A stretch of DNA of 64,000 nt from Sulfitobacter dubius (GCF_900113435.1 NZ_FOPG01000003.1:434001-498000); one strand, 5' to 3'; positions 41,045-50,797 are shown, counted from the first letter of the stretch. The notes: generated by a model from the sequence alone, not told the origin. Made by a program: numbers and translations.

Positions 41045-42436
41045 ATGACCGACACGACCTCGAACAAAATGTGGGGTGGCCGTTTCGCCGCCGGACCGGA
41101 CGCGATCATGGAGGCGATCAACGCCTCGATCGGGTTCGACAAACGGATGGCCGCACAAGACATCGCCGGGTCGCGTGCCCATGCCGCCATGCTGGCAGCC
41201 ACGGGCATCCTGACTGATAACGACGCTGACGCGATACGGGAAGGGCTTCTCACGATCTTGTCAGAGATCGAAGAAGGCCGGTTTGAATTCTCCGCCGCGC
41301 TCGAAGACATCCACATGAACGTCGAGGCGCGGTTGAAAGACCTGATCGGTGAGCCCGCAGGTCGCTTGCACACGGGCCGCAGCAGGAATGATCAAGTCGC
41401 CACCGATTTCAAACTCTGGGTGCGCGACCAGTTGGACGCCGCCGATGAGGGTCTGCAAGCGCTGATCCGCGCGCTTTTGTCTCAGGCCGAGGCGGGCGCG
41501 GATTGGGTTATGCCCGGTTTTACCCATCTGCAAACCGCACAACCCGTCACATGGGGCCATCACATGATGGCCTATGTCGAGATGTTTGGCCGTGACCTGT
41601 CGCGCTTTCGCGATGCGCGCAAACGGATGAACGAATGCCCGCTGGGCGCTGCCGCACTGGCTGGCACCTCCTTCCCGATTGACCGGGACATGACGGCAGA
41701 GGCACTCGGTTTTGACTGCCCCGCCGCCAACAGCCTCGACGCCGTCAGCGACCGCGACTTCGCGTTGGAGTTCATGGGCGCCGCGAGCATCTGCGCCATG
41801 CACCTGTCGCGCTTTGCCGAGGAGCTGGTGATATGGTCCTCGGCGCAGTTCCGCTTCGTGGCGCTGTCGGATCGCTTCTCGACCGGCTCCAGCATCATGC
41901 CGCAGAAGAAGAACCCGGATGCCGCCGAGTTGATCCGCGCCAAGGTGGGCCGCATCTTTGGTGCCAACACCGCGCTGATGATCGTGATGAAGGGGCTGCC
42001 GCTGGCCTATTCCAAGGACATGCAGGAAGACAAGGAACAGGTCTTTGACGCTGCCGACAACCTGATGTTGGCGCTCGCCGCGATGACCGGGATGGTGGGC
42101 GATATGACTGCGGAGCGCGAGAACCTCGCCGCTGCCGCAGGCTCGGGCTTCTCCACCGCGACCGATCTGGCTGATTGGCTGGTGCGCGTGCCGAACCTAC
42201 CGTTCCGCGACGCGCACCATGTGACCGGCACGCTGGTCGCTATGGCCGAGGCGCAGGGCTGCGATCTGCCCGACCTCACGCTAGAGCAGATGCAGTCGGT
42301 CCATGCCGAGATCACGCAGGATATTTTTGATGTGCTTGGCGTCGATAACTCGGTAAACTCGCGCATGTCCTATGGCGGCACCGCGCCTGCGCAGGTGCGT
42401 GCCCAAGTCGAGCGTTGGAAGGAAATCCTGAAGTGA
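41045..42436 (+). CDS. argH: Argininosuccinate lyase
   Basis: Splits argininosuccinate into arginine and fumarate. The 463-residue product has the superfamily signature [12 protein letters not shown] at residues 281-292, the catalytic His161 in [12 protein letters not shown], and [12 protein letters not shown] at 110-121. The start at 41045 is the only one giving the typical N-terminus (NKMWGGRF). Its stop overlaps the GTG start of a tiny lipoprotein gene. Genes downstream to lysA probably belong to the same transcript. Confidence 0.98.
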   Translation: MTDTTSNKMWGGRFAAGPDAIMEAINASIGFDKRMAAQDIAGSRAHAAMLAATGILTDNDADAIREGLLTILSEIEEGRFEFSAALEDIHMNVEARLKDLIGEPAGRLHTGRSRNDQVATDFKLWVRDQLDAADEGLQALIRALLSQAEAGADWVMPGFTHLQTAQPVTWGHHMMAYVEMFGRDLSRFRDARKRMNECPLGAAALAGTSFPIDRDMTAEALGFDCPAANSLDAVSDRDFALEFMGAASICAMHLSRFAEELVIWSSAQFRFVALSDRFSTGSSIMPQKKNPDAAELIRAKVGRIFGANTALMIVMKGLPLAYSKDMQEDKEQVFDAADNLMLALAAMTGMVGDMTAERENLAAAAGSGFSTATDLADWLVRVPNLPFRDAHHVTGTLVAMAEAQGCDLPDLTLEQMQSVHAEITQDIFDVLGVDNSVNSRMSYGGTAPAQVRAQVERWKEILK

Positions 42437-42612
42437 AACGCAGCCTTGCGATCCTGTCTCTGCTGATCCTTGCCGCCTGCGGCGCGGATGGTGAACCGGT
42501 GCGGCCCACGGCCAGCAGCAGCGTTACCATGTCGTCTTCGGGCGTCTCGGTCGGCACCGCTGTCGGTCTGCGGCGCGGGCCGTTCTCGCTGGCTCTTGGT
42601 ATGGGGTCATGA
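42433..42612 (+). CDS. Tiny lipoprotein 1 between argH and lysA
   Basis: This 59-residue protein starts with GTG at 42433, overlapping the argH stop (GTGA). It has a lipoprotein signal with lipobox LAAC ([12 protein letters not shown]; cysteine about residue 17) followed by about 40 residues with Ser/Thr-rich linker and [17 protein letters not shown]. No known domain is recognised. Its last bases overlap the start of the second lipoprotein (ATGA). Confidence 0.8.
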   Translation: MKRSLAILSLLILAACGADGEPVRPTASSSVTMSSSGVSVGTAVGLRRGPFSLALGMGS

Positions 42613-42776
42613 GGCCGCTTTTCGCTGTCGCATTGCTGGCTGGGGCGCTTGCCTTGGCCGGTTGCACTCCGCCGCGTACATCTTCTTCTGCACGACAAGA
42701 CACGCCGCCGCCACCTGCCGGAACGGGAATCAGCCTGTCGGGCTACGCCACCGTCGGCGTGGTCAAGAGTTTCTAA
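42609..42776 (+). CDS. Tiny lipoprotein 2 between argH and lysA
   Basis: A 55-residue protein starting at 42609 in the ATGA overlap with the previous gene. It begins [19 protein letters not shown], an excellent lipoprotein signal with lipobox LAGC (cysteine 19). A Pro-rich linker follows and the end is TGISLSGYATVGVVKSF, which resembles the [11 protein letters not shown] segment of lipoprotein 1, suggesting the two are diverged duplicates. Function unknown. Confidence 0.75.
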   Translation: MRPLFAVALLAGALALAGCTPPRTSSSARQDTPPPPAGTGISLSGYATVGVVKSF

Positions 42777-42777
42777 G

Positions 42778-43095
42778 ATGTCGCCGCTGCGTATGCTCTA
42801 CCTTGCCCTCGCGGTTTGGGGCACGATTCATCCGATGTATTACTTCGTCACATGGTTCAACGCCGAAGGCTGGAGCCTGAGCGCCATGGTGGACGCATGG
42901 CACGCCAATGCCGCCGCCAGCGGGCTGGTCTGGGATCTGACCATCGCTGCCGTGACTTTGACCATCTGGATCATCGCCGAGGTCGCCGTGCGCCGGAATT
43001 TCCTCAGCTTGATTGCCATTCCCGCCACGTTCTGTATTGGGGTGAGCTGTGGCCTGCCGCTCTATCTTTTCCTGCGGACAGCGCCCATCAGATAA
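42778..43095 (+). CDS. DUF2834 membrane protein
   Basis: The 105-residue product begins at the ATG at 42778, one base after the previous stop. It has three membrane helices (LYLALAVWGTIHPMYYFVTW; VWDLTIAAVTLTIWIIAEV; LIAIPATFCIGVSCGLPLYL), matching DUF2834 small membrane proteins. Function is unknown. Location in argH-lysA is a common gene order in Rhodobacteraceae. Confidence 0.8.
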   Translation: MSPLRMLYLALAVWGTIHPMYYFVTWFNAEGWSLSAMVDAWHANAAASGLVWDLTIAAVTLTIWIIAEVAVRRNFLSLIAIPATFCIGVSCGLPLYLFLRTAPIR

Positions 43096-43122
43096 GCGGC
43101 GACGACATGGGGCCAAGCGCAG

Positions 43123-44388
43123 ATGGATCATTTTCTCTATAAAGACGGTGTGTTGCATGCCGAAGACGTAAGCTTGGCCGAGATCGCTGCCGCGGTCGGT
43201 ACGCCGGTCTATGTCTATTCCACCGCCACGCTGCTACGCCATTTCCACCTCTTTGACGACGCGCTCTCGGGCATGGATCATCTGGTCTGCTACGCGATGA
43301 AGGCCAATTCCAACCAAGCCGTTCTGCGCACACTGGCGCAGGCAGGCGCGGGGATGGATGTGGTCTCGGGCGGGGAATACCGCCGCGCCAAGGCGGCAGG
43401 CGTGCCGGGCGACAGGATCGTCTTTTCCGGCGTCGGCAAAACCCGCGAAGAGATCGAATTGGCGCTAACCGGCGGTATCCGTCAGTTCAACGTCGAGAGC
43501 GAGCCGGAAATGATCCTGCTGGATGTCGTGGCGCGCGAATTGGGCAAAGTGGCCCCGATCACCATTCGCGTGAACCCGGACGTTGACGCCAAAACCCATG
43601 CCAAGATCGCCACCGGCAAGAGCGAGAATAAGTTCGGCATCCCCATCGCCCGCGCCCGCGATGTTTATGCCATGGCGGCCAAGTTGCCGGGCTTGGAGAT
43701 CATCGGCATCGACGTGCATATCGGCAGCCAGCTCACCGATCTCGCCCCCTTTGAGCAGGCTTACGGCAAGGTTGCGGAACTGACCGAAGTGCTGCGCGCC
43801 GATGGTCATAACATCCGGCGGCTGGACCTTGGCGGCGGTCTGGGCATTCCCTATGAGCGCTCCAACACCGCCCCGCCACTGCCAACGGATTACGGCGCGA
43901 TGGTGCAGCGCACGCTGGGGCATCTGGGCTGCGAGGTCGAGATCGAGCCGGGCCGCCTGATCGCGGGCAACGCAGGTGTGCTGGTGAGCGAAGTGATCTA
44001 CTTCAAATCCGGCGACGGCCGCGATTTCCTGATCCTTGATGCCGCGATGAACGATCTGATACGTCCCGCGATGTATGATGCGTGGCATGACATCGTGCCG
44101 CTGAACGAACCCGCGCCTGGGGCAGAGCCGCGCCCGGTGGATATCGTCGGCCCGGTCTGCGAATCCGGTGATACTTTCGCCAAGCAGCGAATGATGCCGG
44201 TGCTCGGGTCCGGTGATCTGGTGGCCTTCCGCTCTGCCGGAGCCTACGGCGCGGTGATGAGCAGCGAATATAATTCGCGGCCCCTGATCCCCGAGGTGCT
44301 GGTCAATGGCGATCAATTCGCGGTTATCCGCCCACGGCCAAGCTTTGACGAAATGATAAACCGCGATACCATCCCTGAATGGCTCTGA
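43123..44388 (+). CDS. lysA: Diaminopimelate decarboxylase
   Basis: LysA makes lysine from meso-diaminopimelate using PLP. The 421-residue product has the PLP lysine in CYAMKANSNQAVLR (Lys60), the HIGSQLTDLAPFEQA substrate block, the glycine loop LDLGGGLGIPY and the CESGDTFAK motif supplying the second-subunit cysteine. It follows DUF2834 by 27 bases. It is last in the argH-to-lysA group; the next gene is 35 bases downstream in the same direction. Confidence 0.97.
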   Translation: MDHFLYKDGVLHAEDVSLAEIAAAVGTPVYVYSTATLLRHFHLFDDALSGMDHLVCYAMKANSNQAVLRTLAQAGAGMDVVSGGEYRRAKAAGVPGDRIVFSGVGKTREEIELALTGGIRQFNVESEPEMILLDVVARELGKVAPITIRVNPDVDAKTHAKIATGKSENKFGIPIARARDVYAMAAKLPGLEIIGIDVHIGSQLTDLAPFEQAYGKVAELTEVLRADGHNIRRLDLGGGLGIPYERSNTAPPLPTDYGAMVQRTLGHLGCEVEIEPGRLIAGNAGVLVSEVIYFKSGDGRDFLILDAAMNDLIRPAMYDAWHDIVPLNEPAPGAEPRPVDIVGPVCESGDTFAKQRMMPVLGSGDLVAFRSAGAYGAVMSSEYNSRPLIPEVLVNGDQFAVIRPRPSFDEMINRDTIPEWL

Positions 44389-44423
44389 CGGCATCCCGCC
44401 GCCGGGCCACCGGAGCGTGACCC

Positions 44424-46961
44424 ATGGAAACATCCACTGACAAGACAGACGGGCTGCGCGCATTGCGGCGGCCCTTGCGGCTGACTTGGGCGGGGATGTG
44501 GGCCGAGGCGCTGGTGCAGGCGCTTTGGCCGATGCTGACGCTGGTACTGGCGGTGCTGGCGCTGCTGATGATGGGGGCGCAGGACAGTCTGGTCGGTGAT
44601 CTGCTTTGGGGTGTGCTGGCCGCTGTGGGCCTTGGGTTTCTCGGCACATTGGTTTTCGCGCTGCGGCGCTTTCGTATTCCCTCACAGGCCGAGGCCTTGG
44701 CGCGGCTGGATGCCAGCCTGCCGGGGCGGCCCATTCGAGCGCTATTGGACGATCAGGCGATTGGCGCGGGCGATACAGCCTCGGCGGCGGTTTGGCAGGC
44801 CCATCAGAAACGTATGGCCGCGCGGGCCGCGCAGGCGCAGCCGGTCAAGGGTGACCTGCGGGTCGCGCAGGCCGATCCCTATGCGCTGCGCTATGTGGCG
44901 CTGCTGGCTTTCGTCGTTGCGCTGGTCTTTGGTTCAGTCTGGCGGCTGGGTGAGGTGACGCAACTTACTCCCGGCGGGGCGGGCGGTGCGTTGGCCTCTG
45001 GTCACGTTTGGGAAGGCTGGGCCGAACCGCCGCGCCATACTGGGAAGCCAACGCTTTATTTGAATGATCTAGAGGCCGGGGCGCTGTCGCTGCCTGCAGG
45101 CACGTTGATCACCCTGCGCCTTTACGGAGAGTTGGGCGCGTTGACGGTGCAAGAAACCGTATCGGGCCGCGAGGGGGGCGCGACCTCTGAGCCCGCGCAG
45201 GATTTCACCCTCCGCCAAAGCGGCGAGATCAGCATCGAGGGTCCGGGCGCGCGGGCATGGCAGATTACAATGCTCCCCGACGCCGCCCCGCAGATCGAGC
45301 GACAAGGCCCGCCCGAGGTGACTGCTTTGGGCGAAATGAGCCTGCCGTTTGCCGCGCGGGATGACTACGGCGTCGAAGCGGGCGAGGCGCGGATCAGCCT
45401 TGATCTGGCCTCCGTCGACCGCCGCTATGGGTTGACCATCGACCCTGACACACGGCCCGAGATCGTCGTGCCGCTGCCGATGCCGATCACCGGTGACCGG
45501 CGCGATTTTGAAGAGAGCTTGATCGAGAATTTCTCGAAACACCCTTGGGCCAATCTGCCGGTATCTTTAGAGCTTTCCGTGCTCGACGCCGCCGAACAGC
45601 AAGCCGCGACGGAGGTGAGCCAGTTGACCCTGCCGGGGCGGCGCTTTTTCGATCCCGCGGCGGCAGCAGTCATCGAGATGCGCCGCGATCTTTTGTGGTC
45701 GCGGGCCAATGCGCCACGCATCGCGCAGGTGCTTCGCGCTGTGACCTATGCGCCGGGGGAGGATCTGCGTTCGGATGTGACGGTTCTGCGGCTCAAGCAA
45801 ATGATCCGCCGTCTGGAAATCCGGGCGCGTTATGGGCTGGACGAAGAGGTCCAGACCGAGATGGCCGAAGACCTATGGGCGTTGGCGATTGAATTGGAAG
45901 AAGGCGTGTTGGCCGATGCGCTGGCGCGGATGCGCCGGGCGCAGGATCGGCTGAATGAGGCGATGAAGAATGGTGCTTCGTCGGCAGAGATTGCCGAGCT
46001 GATGGAAGAGCTCCGCCGCGCCACCGAAGAGTATCTGGAGCAACTGCAGCGCCAACAGGCGCAGGAGGGCGATGGCGAAGGCCAGCAGCCCCAAGGCGAG
46101 TCCATGCAGATGACGCAAGATGATCTGCAGCGGATGATGGACCGTATTCAAGAGTTGATGGAGCAGGGCCGCATGGCCGAGGCCGCAGAGGCGCTGCGCC
46201 AGTTGCAAGAGATGATGGAGAACATGCGCGTCACCCAAGGCCAGCCCGGCGAGGGGGGCAACTCACCGGGTGAGCAGGCGATGGAGGGGCTCTCGGACAC
46301 GCTGCGCGAGCAACAGGGGCTGAGCGATCAGGCCTTCCGCGACCTGCAAGAGCAGTTCAACCCCGGCACCGGCGCGGGTGAGAATGAAGGCAACGAGGGC
46401 CGCAACGGCGGTCAGGGCCGCGGTCAGAGCCATGAGGGCCAGCAAGGGCAGGACGGCCAATCCGGCGAAGACGGAGCCGAGGAAGGGCTGGCCGGGCGAC
46501 AGCAAGCGCTGCGCGATGAGCTGCGCCGTCAAGAAGGCCGTCTGCCGGGGCAAGGCACGGCCGAAGGGGATGCCGCGCGTGATGCACTAGACCGCGCCGG
46601 AGAGGCGATGGACCGCGCCGGAGAAGCCCTGCGCCGCGATGAGTTTGCCGAGGCGATCGACAATCAAGCACAGGCCATGGAGGCGCTGCGCGAAGGGATG
46701 CGATCGCTTGGCGAGGCGATGGAACGAGAACAGGGCGAGGGCCAGCCCGGTCAAGGCGACCGCCGGGCCGAGGCGCGCGATCCGCTGGGGCGCGAGCAGG
46801 GCGGCAATGGGGCCAATAGCTCGGACGCGCCGTTGGCGCAGGGGCCCGACGATCAGGGCCGCGCGCGGCGTTTGCTGGACGAAATCCGCCGCCGCTCGGG
46901 CGAGGCGGAGCGGCCCGAGGTTGAACGGGATTACCTCAACAGACTGTTGGATCGGTTTTAG
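44424..46961 (+). CDS. TIGR02302/DUF4175 membrane protein
   Basis: An 845-residue protein with three membrane helices in the first 175 residues (LWPMLTLVLAVLALLMMGA; LAAVGLGFLGTLVFAL; LLAFVVALVFGSVWRLG), a mixed middle domain, and a C-terminal third that is helical and of very low complexity (Gln/Glu/Gly/Arg: RMMDRIQELMEQGRMAEAAEA, then GQGRGQSHEGQQGQDGQ). This layout is that of TIGR02302 (DUF4175), conserved in alphaproteobacteria next to lysA/ftsE and of unknown function. A role at the cell envelope is likely from the neighbours. Confidence 0.9.
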   Translation: METSTDKTDGLRALRRPLRLTWAGMWAEALVQALWPMLTLVLAVLALLMMGAQDSLVGDLLWGVLAAVGLGFLGTLVFALRRFRIPSQAEALARLDASLPGRPIRALLDDQAIGAGDTASAAVWQAHQKRMAARAAQAQPVKGDLRVAQADPYALRYVALLAFVVALVFGSVWRLGEVTQLTPGGAGGALASGHVWEGWAEPPRHTGKPTLYLNDLEAGALSLPAGTLITLRLYGELGALTVQETVSGREGGATSEPAQDFTLRQSGEISIEGPGARAWQITMLPDAAPQIERQGPPEVTALGEMSLPFAARDDYGVEAGEARISLDLASVDRRYGLTIDPDTRPEIVVPLPMPITGDRRDFEESLIENFSKHPWANLPVSLELSVLDAAEQQAATEVSQLTLPGRRFFDPAAAAVIEMRRDLLWSRANAPRIAQVLRAVTYAPGEDLRSDVTVLRLKQMIRRLEIRARYGLDEEVQTEMAEDLWALAIELEEGVLADALARMRRAQDRLNEAMKNGASSAEIAELMEELRRATEEYLEQLQRQQAQEGDGEGQQPQGESMQMTQDDLQRMMDRIQELMEQGRMAEAAEALRQLQEMMENMRVTQGQPGEGGNSPGEQAMEGLSDTLREQQGLSDQAFRDLQEQFNPGTGAGENEGNEGRNGGQGRGQSHEGQQGQDGQSGEDGAEEGLAGRQQALRDELRRQEGRLPGQGTAEGDAARDALDRAGEAMDRAGEALRRDEFAEAIDNQAQAMEALREGMRSLGEAMEREQGEGQPGQGDRRAEARDPLGREQGGNGANSSDAPLAQGPDDQGRARRLLDEIRRRSGEAERPEVERDYLNRLLDRF

Positions 46962-46968
46962 TCGGTGG

Positions 46969-48021
46969 TCAGCCCTGCGACTGGGTCGCAACGGTGTCGA
47001 GCCAGACCAGCAGAACCTGCAACTGCCTGTCCAGCCAAATGCGTGCGTCGTCCATCCATGCCACATAGGACGACAGGTAAGGGTCGGCCTGCGGCAAGGA
47101 TTGCGCAATCTGCGGCGCATAGACATAGACTGCCGCCAAAATGGCCGCCAAGACGATCATTATGGTAAAGCCCCGCATGAACCCCCCGGATTTGCGCGGT
47201 CTTTCAGGGCGGTCGAGCGCGGCGGTGGGCGTTGGCCCCGCCTGCTGGCCCTGCGTGCGGTCGTGGCGCAGGGTTGAGTTGATCTCTTCGATATCGGGCA
47301 GCAGATCCCGGCGCGAGGCGCTGCCGTAGGCGTCATTCTCGCTTTCGGGAACAGGCTCTCCACGCATTTTGGCCATGCGCAGACGGGCTTCATGGGCGCG
47401 GAGGGCGTCCTTATCCTCGGGCATATGATCGTCTTCGCCGGTGTCGGGATGGGACACTTTCTTGGGTTCTGCGCGGGGCGCATCATCCAAGCCAAGGTCT
47501 GGTTGGCTTTCCAGCGGGTCTGACTGACGCTTGCGGCGGGCTTCCTGCTCTGCCGCGGCTTCCTGCCTGAGGATTTCGGCGATGGCGGGATCAAGCGGGC
47601 GTCGGACGGGTGCGGCGGTGGCAGCGGCAACGGACGCGGGACGCTCCTCTGGCGTTACCGGTTTAAAAACTCCGCGGTCTTCAAAATTGTCTTCTTCAAA
47701 ACTGTCGTCTTCGAAGTCATCTTCATCGAAACCGTCGTTCTGGTAATCTTCAGCGCCAAAAGGCTGGAGATCCGGCGCGGTCTCAGCCGTCTCTGTGTTT
47801 CGGTCCGTGTCATCTACGTCTGCCGCGCTTTGCTTCATATGCATCACGTCATCAAGATCTGGATCACCAAAATCGGCGTCATTTTCTTCCGGCGCATTGT
47901 CGGGGTGATGCTGAAACCACGTCTGCCCGCAGTTGGAACATTGCACGTCACGCCCTGCCAACGGCATCACCTCATCGGGGACTTCGTATTGCGCGTCGCA
48001 GTTGGGGCAGATCAGCCGCAT
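46969..48021 (-). CDS. Zinc-ribbon membrane protein (MJ0042-type)
   Basis: The 350-residue product begins MRLICPNCDAQYEVPDEVMP and continues to VQCSNCGQTWF: two CxxC pairs of an MJ0042-type zinc ribbon. The ATG at 48021 has AGGA seven bases upstream, whereas the ATG at 48027 is directly against it, so 48021 is preferred. The middle is acidic and disordered (DDFEDDSFEEDNFED). A single membrane helix (MRGFTIMIVLAAILAAVYVY) lies near residue 285. It is divergent from ftsE and convergent with TIGR02302. A regulatory role is commonly assigned to the family but not known. Confidence 0.85.
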   Translation of the reverse strand: MRLICPNCDAQYEVPDEVMPLAGRDVQCSNCGQTWFQHHPDNAPEENDADFGDPDLDDVMHMKQSAADVDDTDRNTETAETAPDLQPFGAEDYQNDGFDEDDFEDDSFEEDNFEDRGVFKPVTPEERPASVAAATAAPVRRPLDPAIAEILRQEAAAEQEARRKRQSDPLESQPDLGLDDAPRAEPKKVSHPDTGEDDHMPEDKDALRAHEARLRMAKMRGEPVPESENDAYGSASRRDLLPDIEEINSTLRHDRTQGQQAGPTPTAALDRPERPRKSGGFMRGFTIMIVLAAILAAVYVYAPQIAQSLPQADPYLSSYVAWMDDARIWLDRQLQVLLVWLDTVATQSQG

Positions 48022-48183
48022 GGTCATTCCTGGGTTCGTTCGGTGCTCTCGGATCGTAACGGACAGCATATGTCCTAGAATAACGTAGGAAAAGTGATAT
48101 CTGGACAGGGTGCTGGGGTTCTGGTGGATTGAATCCTTTTCGGTGCTGAGGCACAACAGGTCGAAGTGTTTTAAGGTGGTTGC

Positions 48184-48861
48184 GTGATAGAGCTCGAAAA
48201 TGTGGCCTACAGCTATGGCGGGGGCGAATTGCTGTCCGACATCACGCTGAAACTCGCCCCCGGATCGTTTCATTTCCTCACCGGCCCCTCAGGCGCGGGC
48301 AAGACCACCTTGATGAAGCTCTGCTACGGGGCCTTGCTGCCCACGGCGGGGCATCTGCGGATTTTCGGGACCGATGTGCGCGGACTGGGCCGCGACGACA
48401 TCGCGCTGATGCGTCGCCGGGTTGGCGTTGTGCATCAGGACGTGAAATTCCTCGATCATCTGCCGTTGACCGAGAATATCGCCCTGCCGCTAAATGTCTC
48501 TGGCCGCCATGCCGAGACAGAGGGCACCGATCTGGAAGAGTTGATGTCATGGGTCGGGCTCACCAACCGCGCCGACGCCCTGCCGCCTGAGCTGTCGGGC
48601 GGGGAGCGGCAGCGGGCAGCACTGGCGCGCGCGGTGATTATGTCGCCGGATGTGATCCTCGCGGATGAGCCGACGGGGAACATCGACTGGGAGATGTCTC
48701 AGCGGTTGCTTCGGCTGTTGATCGAGTTGAACCGCATGGGCAAGACCGTGTTAATCGCCACCCATGATCTGGGCCTGATCCGCGCCACCAAGGCGCATGT
48801 GCAGGCCCGCGTGCTGCGCATCGCCAACCGGCGCATTCAATTGGCGGGGGCGGATTTGTGA
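48184..48861 (+). CDS. ftsE: Cell division ATP-binding protein FtsE
   Basis: FtsE with FtsX forms an ABC-type complex that activates septal peptidoglycan hydrolases. The 225-residue product starts with GTG and has Walker A GPSGAGKTT (residues 34-42), the FtsE-type HQDVKFLDHLPLTENIALPL, signature LSGGERQRAALARAV and Walker B VILADEPTGNID. It is followed by ftsX with a 4-base GTGA overlap. Confidence 0.97.
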   Translation: MIELENVAYSYGGGELLSDITLKLAPGSFHFLTGPSGAGKTTLMKLCYGALLPTAGHLRIFGTDVRGLGRDDIALMRRRVGVVHQDVKFLDHLPLTENIALPLNVSGRHAETEGTDLEELMSWVGLTNRADALPPELSGGERQRAALARAVIMSPDVILADEPTGNIDWEMSQRLLRLLIELNRMGKTVLIATHDLGLIRATKAHVQARVLRIANRRIQLAGADL

Positions 48862-49766
48862 AGCGGTTCGACATCGGCGCCCTGCGCGCGATTTTCAAAG
48901 GCGACAGGCAAGCGGACCGCGTGGTGCCGCCCTCGGGGTTTACCGCGCAACTGACGCTTTTCGCAGCGGGCGCAATGGCCTTTCTGGCGGTCTTTGCTTT
49001 GGCGCTATCGCTCGCCTCGGGCCGCTTGGCGCAGGTCTGGGGGCAAGAGTTGGCGCAATCAGCCACGGTGCGCATCGTGGCACCGCTGGATCAACGCGCC
49101 GCCCAAACGGAGGCGGCCTTGAAGGTGTTGCAGACGACCAAGGGCGTCGCCTCGGCCCGCGCGCTGACGGATGCGGAGCAGGAAGAGCTGCTTGCGCCAT
49201 GGTTCGGCCCGGAACTGGCGATGGAGAGCCTGCCGGTGCCGCGCTTGATCGAAGTGGTCGAGGAAGGCGAGGGGCTGGACCCGGTGGGCCTGCGTCTGCG
49301 CCTGTCGGCCGAGGTGCCGGGCGCGGTGCTGGATGACCACAGCCGCTGGCGCGCGCCGTTGGTTGCGGCGGCAAGCCGGTTGCGGCTGCTGGGTTGGATT
49401 TCGACCCTGCTGATCGGGGCGGCGGTGGCGGCCATGGTGACGCTGGCCGCGCAGGCCGCGCTGGCCGCCAATGCGCAGGTGATCGCGGTGCTGCGGCTGG
49501 TGGGGGCGACGGATGACTATATCGCGCGGGCCTTCATCCGCCGTTTCACCCTGCGCGCGCTTTTGGGCGCGGCGGCGGGCACGGTGCTGGGCATGGTGGC
49601 GGTCGTTCTGTTGCCCGATGCCGGCGAGGCGGGCGGCTTTTTGACCGGCTTGGGCTTTCGCGGCTGGCACTGGGTGGTGCCGCTTATGGTGCCGATCTTG
49701 GTCGGGGCGGTGGCCTTTGCCGCAACCGGGGCAGCCGCGCGGCGTACATTGAGGGAACTGACATGA
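48858..49766 (+). CDS. ftsX: Cell division protein FtsX
   Basis: FtsX is the membrane partner of FtsE. The 302-residue product starts with GTG in the ftsE stop overlap and shows four membrane helices: LTLFAAGAMAFLAVFALALS, LLGWISTLLIGAAVAAMVTL, LRALLGAAAGTVLGMVAVVL and WHWVVPLMVPILVGAVAFAA, with a periplasmic loop between helices 1 and 2. The segment IAVLRLVGATDDYIARAFIRRF matches FtsX. Translation is coupled to plsC by ATGA. Confidence 0.95.
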   Translation: MKRFDIGALRAIFKGDRQADRVVPPSGFTAQLTLFAAGAMAFLAVFALALSLASGRLAQVWGQELAQSATVRIVAPLDQRAAQTEAALKVLQTTKGVASARALTDAEQEELLAPWFGPELAMESLPVPRLIEVVEEGEGLDPVGLRLRLSAEVPGAVLDDHSRWRAPLVAAASRLRLLGWISTLLIGAAVAAMVTLAAQAALAANAQVIAVLRLVGATDDYIARAFIRRFTLRALLGAAAGTVLGMVAVVLLPDAGEAGGFLTGLGFRGWHWVVPLMVPILVGAVAFAATGAAARRTLRELT

Positions 49767-50500
49767 AGCTGCTGCAATGGGTCCGGTCGATCCTCTATAT
49801 CGTGCAGGTGACCGTGGCGATGCCGGTGCTCGGGCTGGCCTTTGCGCCTTGGGCGATGTTTTCGAAACGCGGAGCCTATCGGGCCTGCAAGACCTATGCT
49901 GCTTGGGCCATGTGGTCGGCCCGCTGGCTGATCGGCCTGCGCTGCGAGGTGCGTGGCACGGTGCCGGATGGTGAGGTTCTGGTGGCTGCGAAACACCAAT
50001 CGTTTCTGGACATCCTGATGATCTTTCACGCATTGCCGCGTGCGAAATTCATTATGAAACGTGAGGTGCTTTGGACTCCGGTGATTGGCCAATACGCCAA
50101 ACGGATGGGTATGATTGCCGTCAACCGTGGCAAACGCGGGCAGGCGATCACCAAGATGATGGCCGACGTGAACGCCGGTCGGGTCGAGCCGGGGCAGTTG
50201 GTGATCTATTCCCAAGGCACCCGCGTGGCACCGGGCCTCAGCGCACCTTACAAGGTTGGTACGGCGGTGCTTTATGACCAGATGGGGCAAGTCTGTGTGC
50301 CGGTGGCGACAAACGCGGGCCACTTCTGGCCACGCCGGGGGCTGTACCGCAAACCGGGTTTGGCGGTGGTCGAGTTTCTTGAGCCGATTGAGCCGGGGCT
50401 GGATAAGCGAAGCTTTATGGCGCGTTTGGAAGAAGAAGTTGAAAGCCGTTCTAACGCCTTGCTGCATGAAGCTGGATGGCGGCCTGCGGTCACGGCTTAG
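49763..50500 (+). CDS. plsC: 1-acyl-sn-glycerol-3-phosphate acyltransferase
   Basis: PlsC adds the second acyl chain to lysophosphatidic acid in phospholipid synthesis. The 245-residue product has the HxxxxD motif as KHQSFLD (His78, Asp83), the substrate motif IAVNRGKRGQA and YSQGTRVAPG. A hydrophobic N-terminal segment anchors it to the inner membrane. It starts in the ftsX stop (ATGA), the third gene of ftsE-ftsX-plsC. Confidence 0.95.
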   Translation: MKLLQWVRSILYIVQVTVAMPVLGLAFAPWAMFSKRGAYRACKTYAAWAMWSARWLIGLRCEVRGTVPDGEVLVAAKHQSFLDILMIFHALPRAKFIMKREVLWTPVIGQYAKRMGMIAVNRGKRGQAITKMMADVNAGRVEPGQLVIYSQGTRVAPGLSAPYKVGTAVLYDQMGQVCVPVATNAGHFWPRRGLYRKPGLAVVEFLEPIEPGLDKRSFMARLEEEVESRSNALLHEAGWRPAVTA

Positions 50501-50797
50501 TGCTTTCGGCATGATCTGTGCCTTCTAAGCCGCTGCCCTTTGTTATCTACCAGCACAGGTAGAACCACCGCCGAAGCCAATGCTTCGCGGGTTATCGTTA
50601 TTTTATATCGGGAAGCCGTTAAAGTGGCGGCGCCGCCTTGGGGAGGTGGAAAGAGCAGGCGTCACCCTGCATGTCTCTACGTATCGACATGACCCGCAAA
50701 GGGCCTCGTCTTCCGTGTGTGTCGCGACGGGGGAAGTTGTAGAGCAGGGGTGTTAACGCCTGATGCGCTCGCCGCGCGCACCCTGCGCAACGAAAAA
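50501..50797. other. Non-coding interval after plsC with several small hairpins
   Basis: This roughly 300-base stretch between the convergent plsC and lpd shows no convincing gene. It has stem-loops TCTACC/GGTAGA (50546-50551 and 50558-50563), CGAAGC-CAAT-GCTTCG (50572-50587) and GCAGG/CCTGC (around 50660). A small RNA or plsC terminator region is possible; nothing identifies it. Confidence 0.4.
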
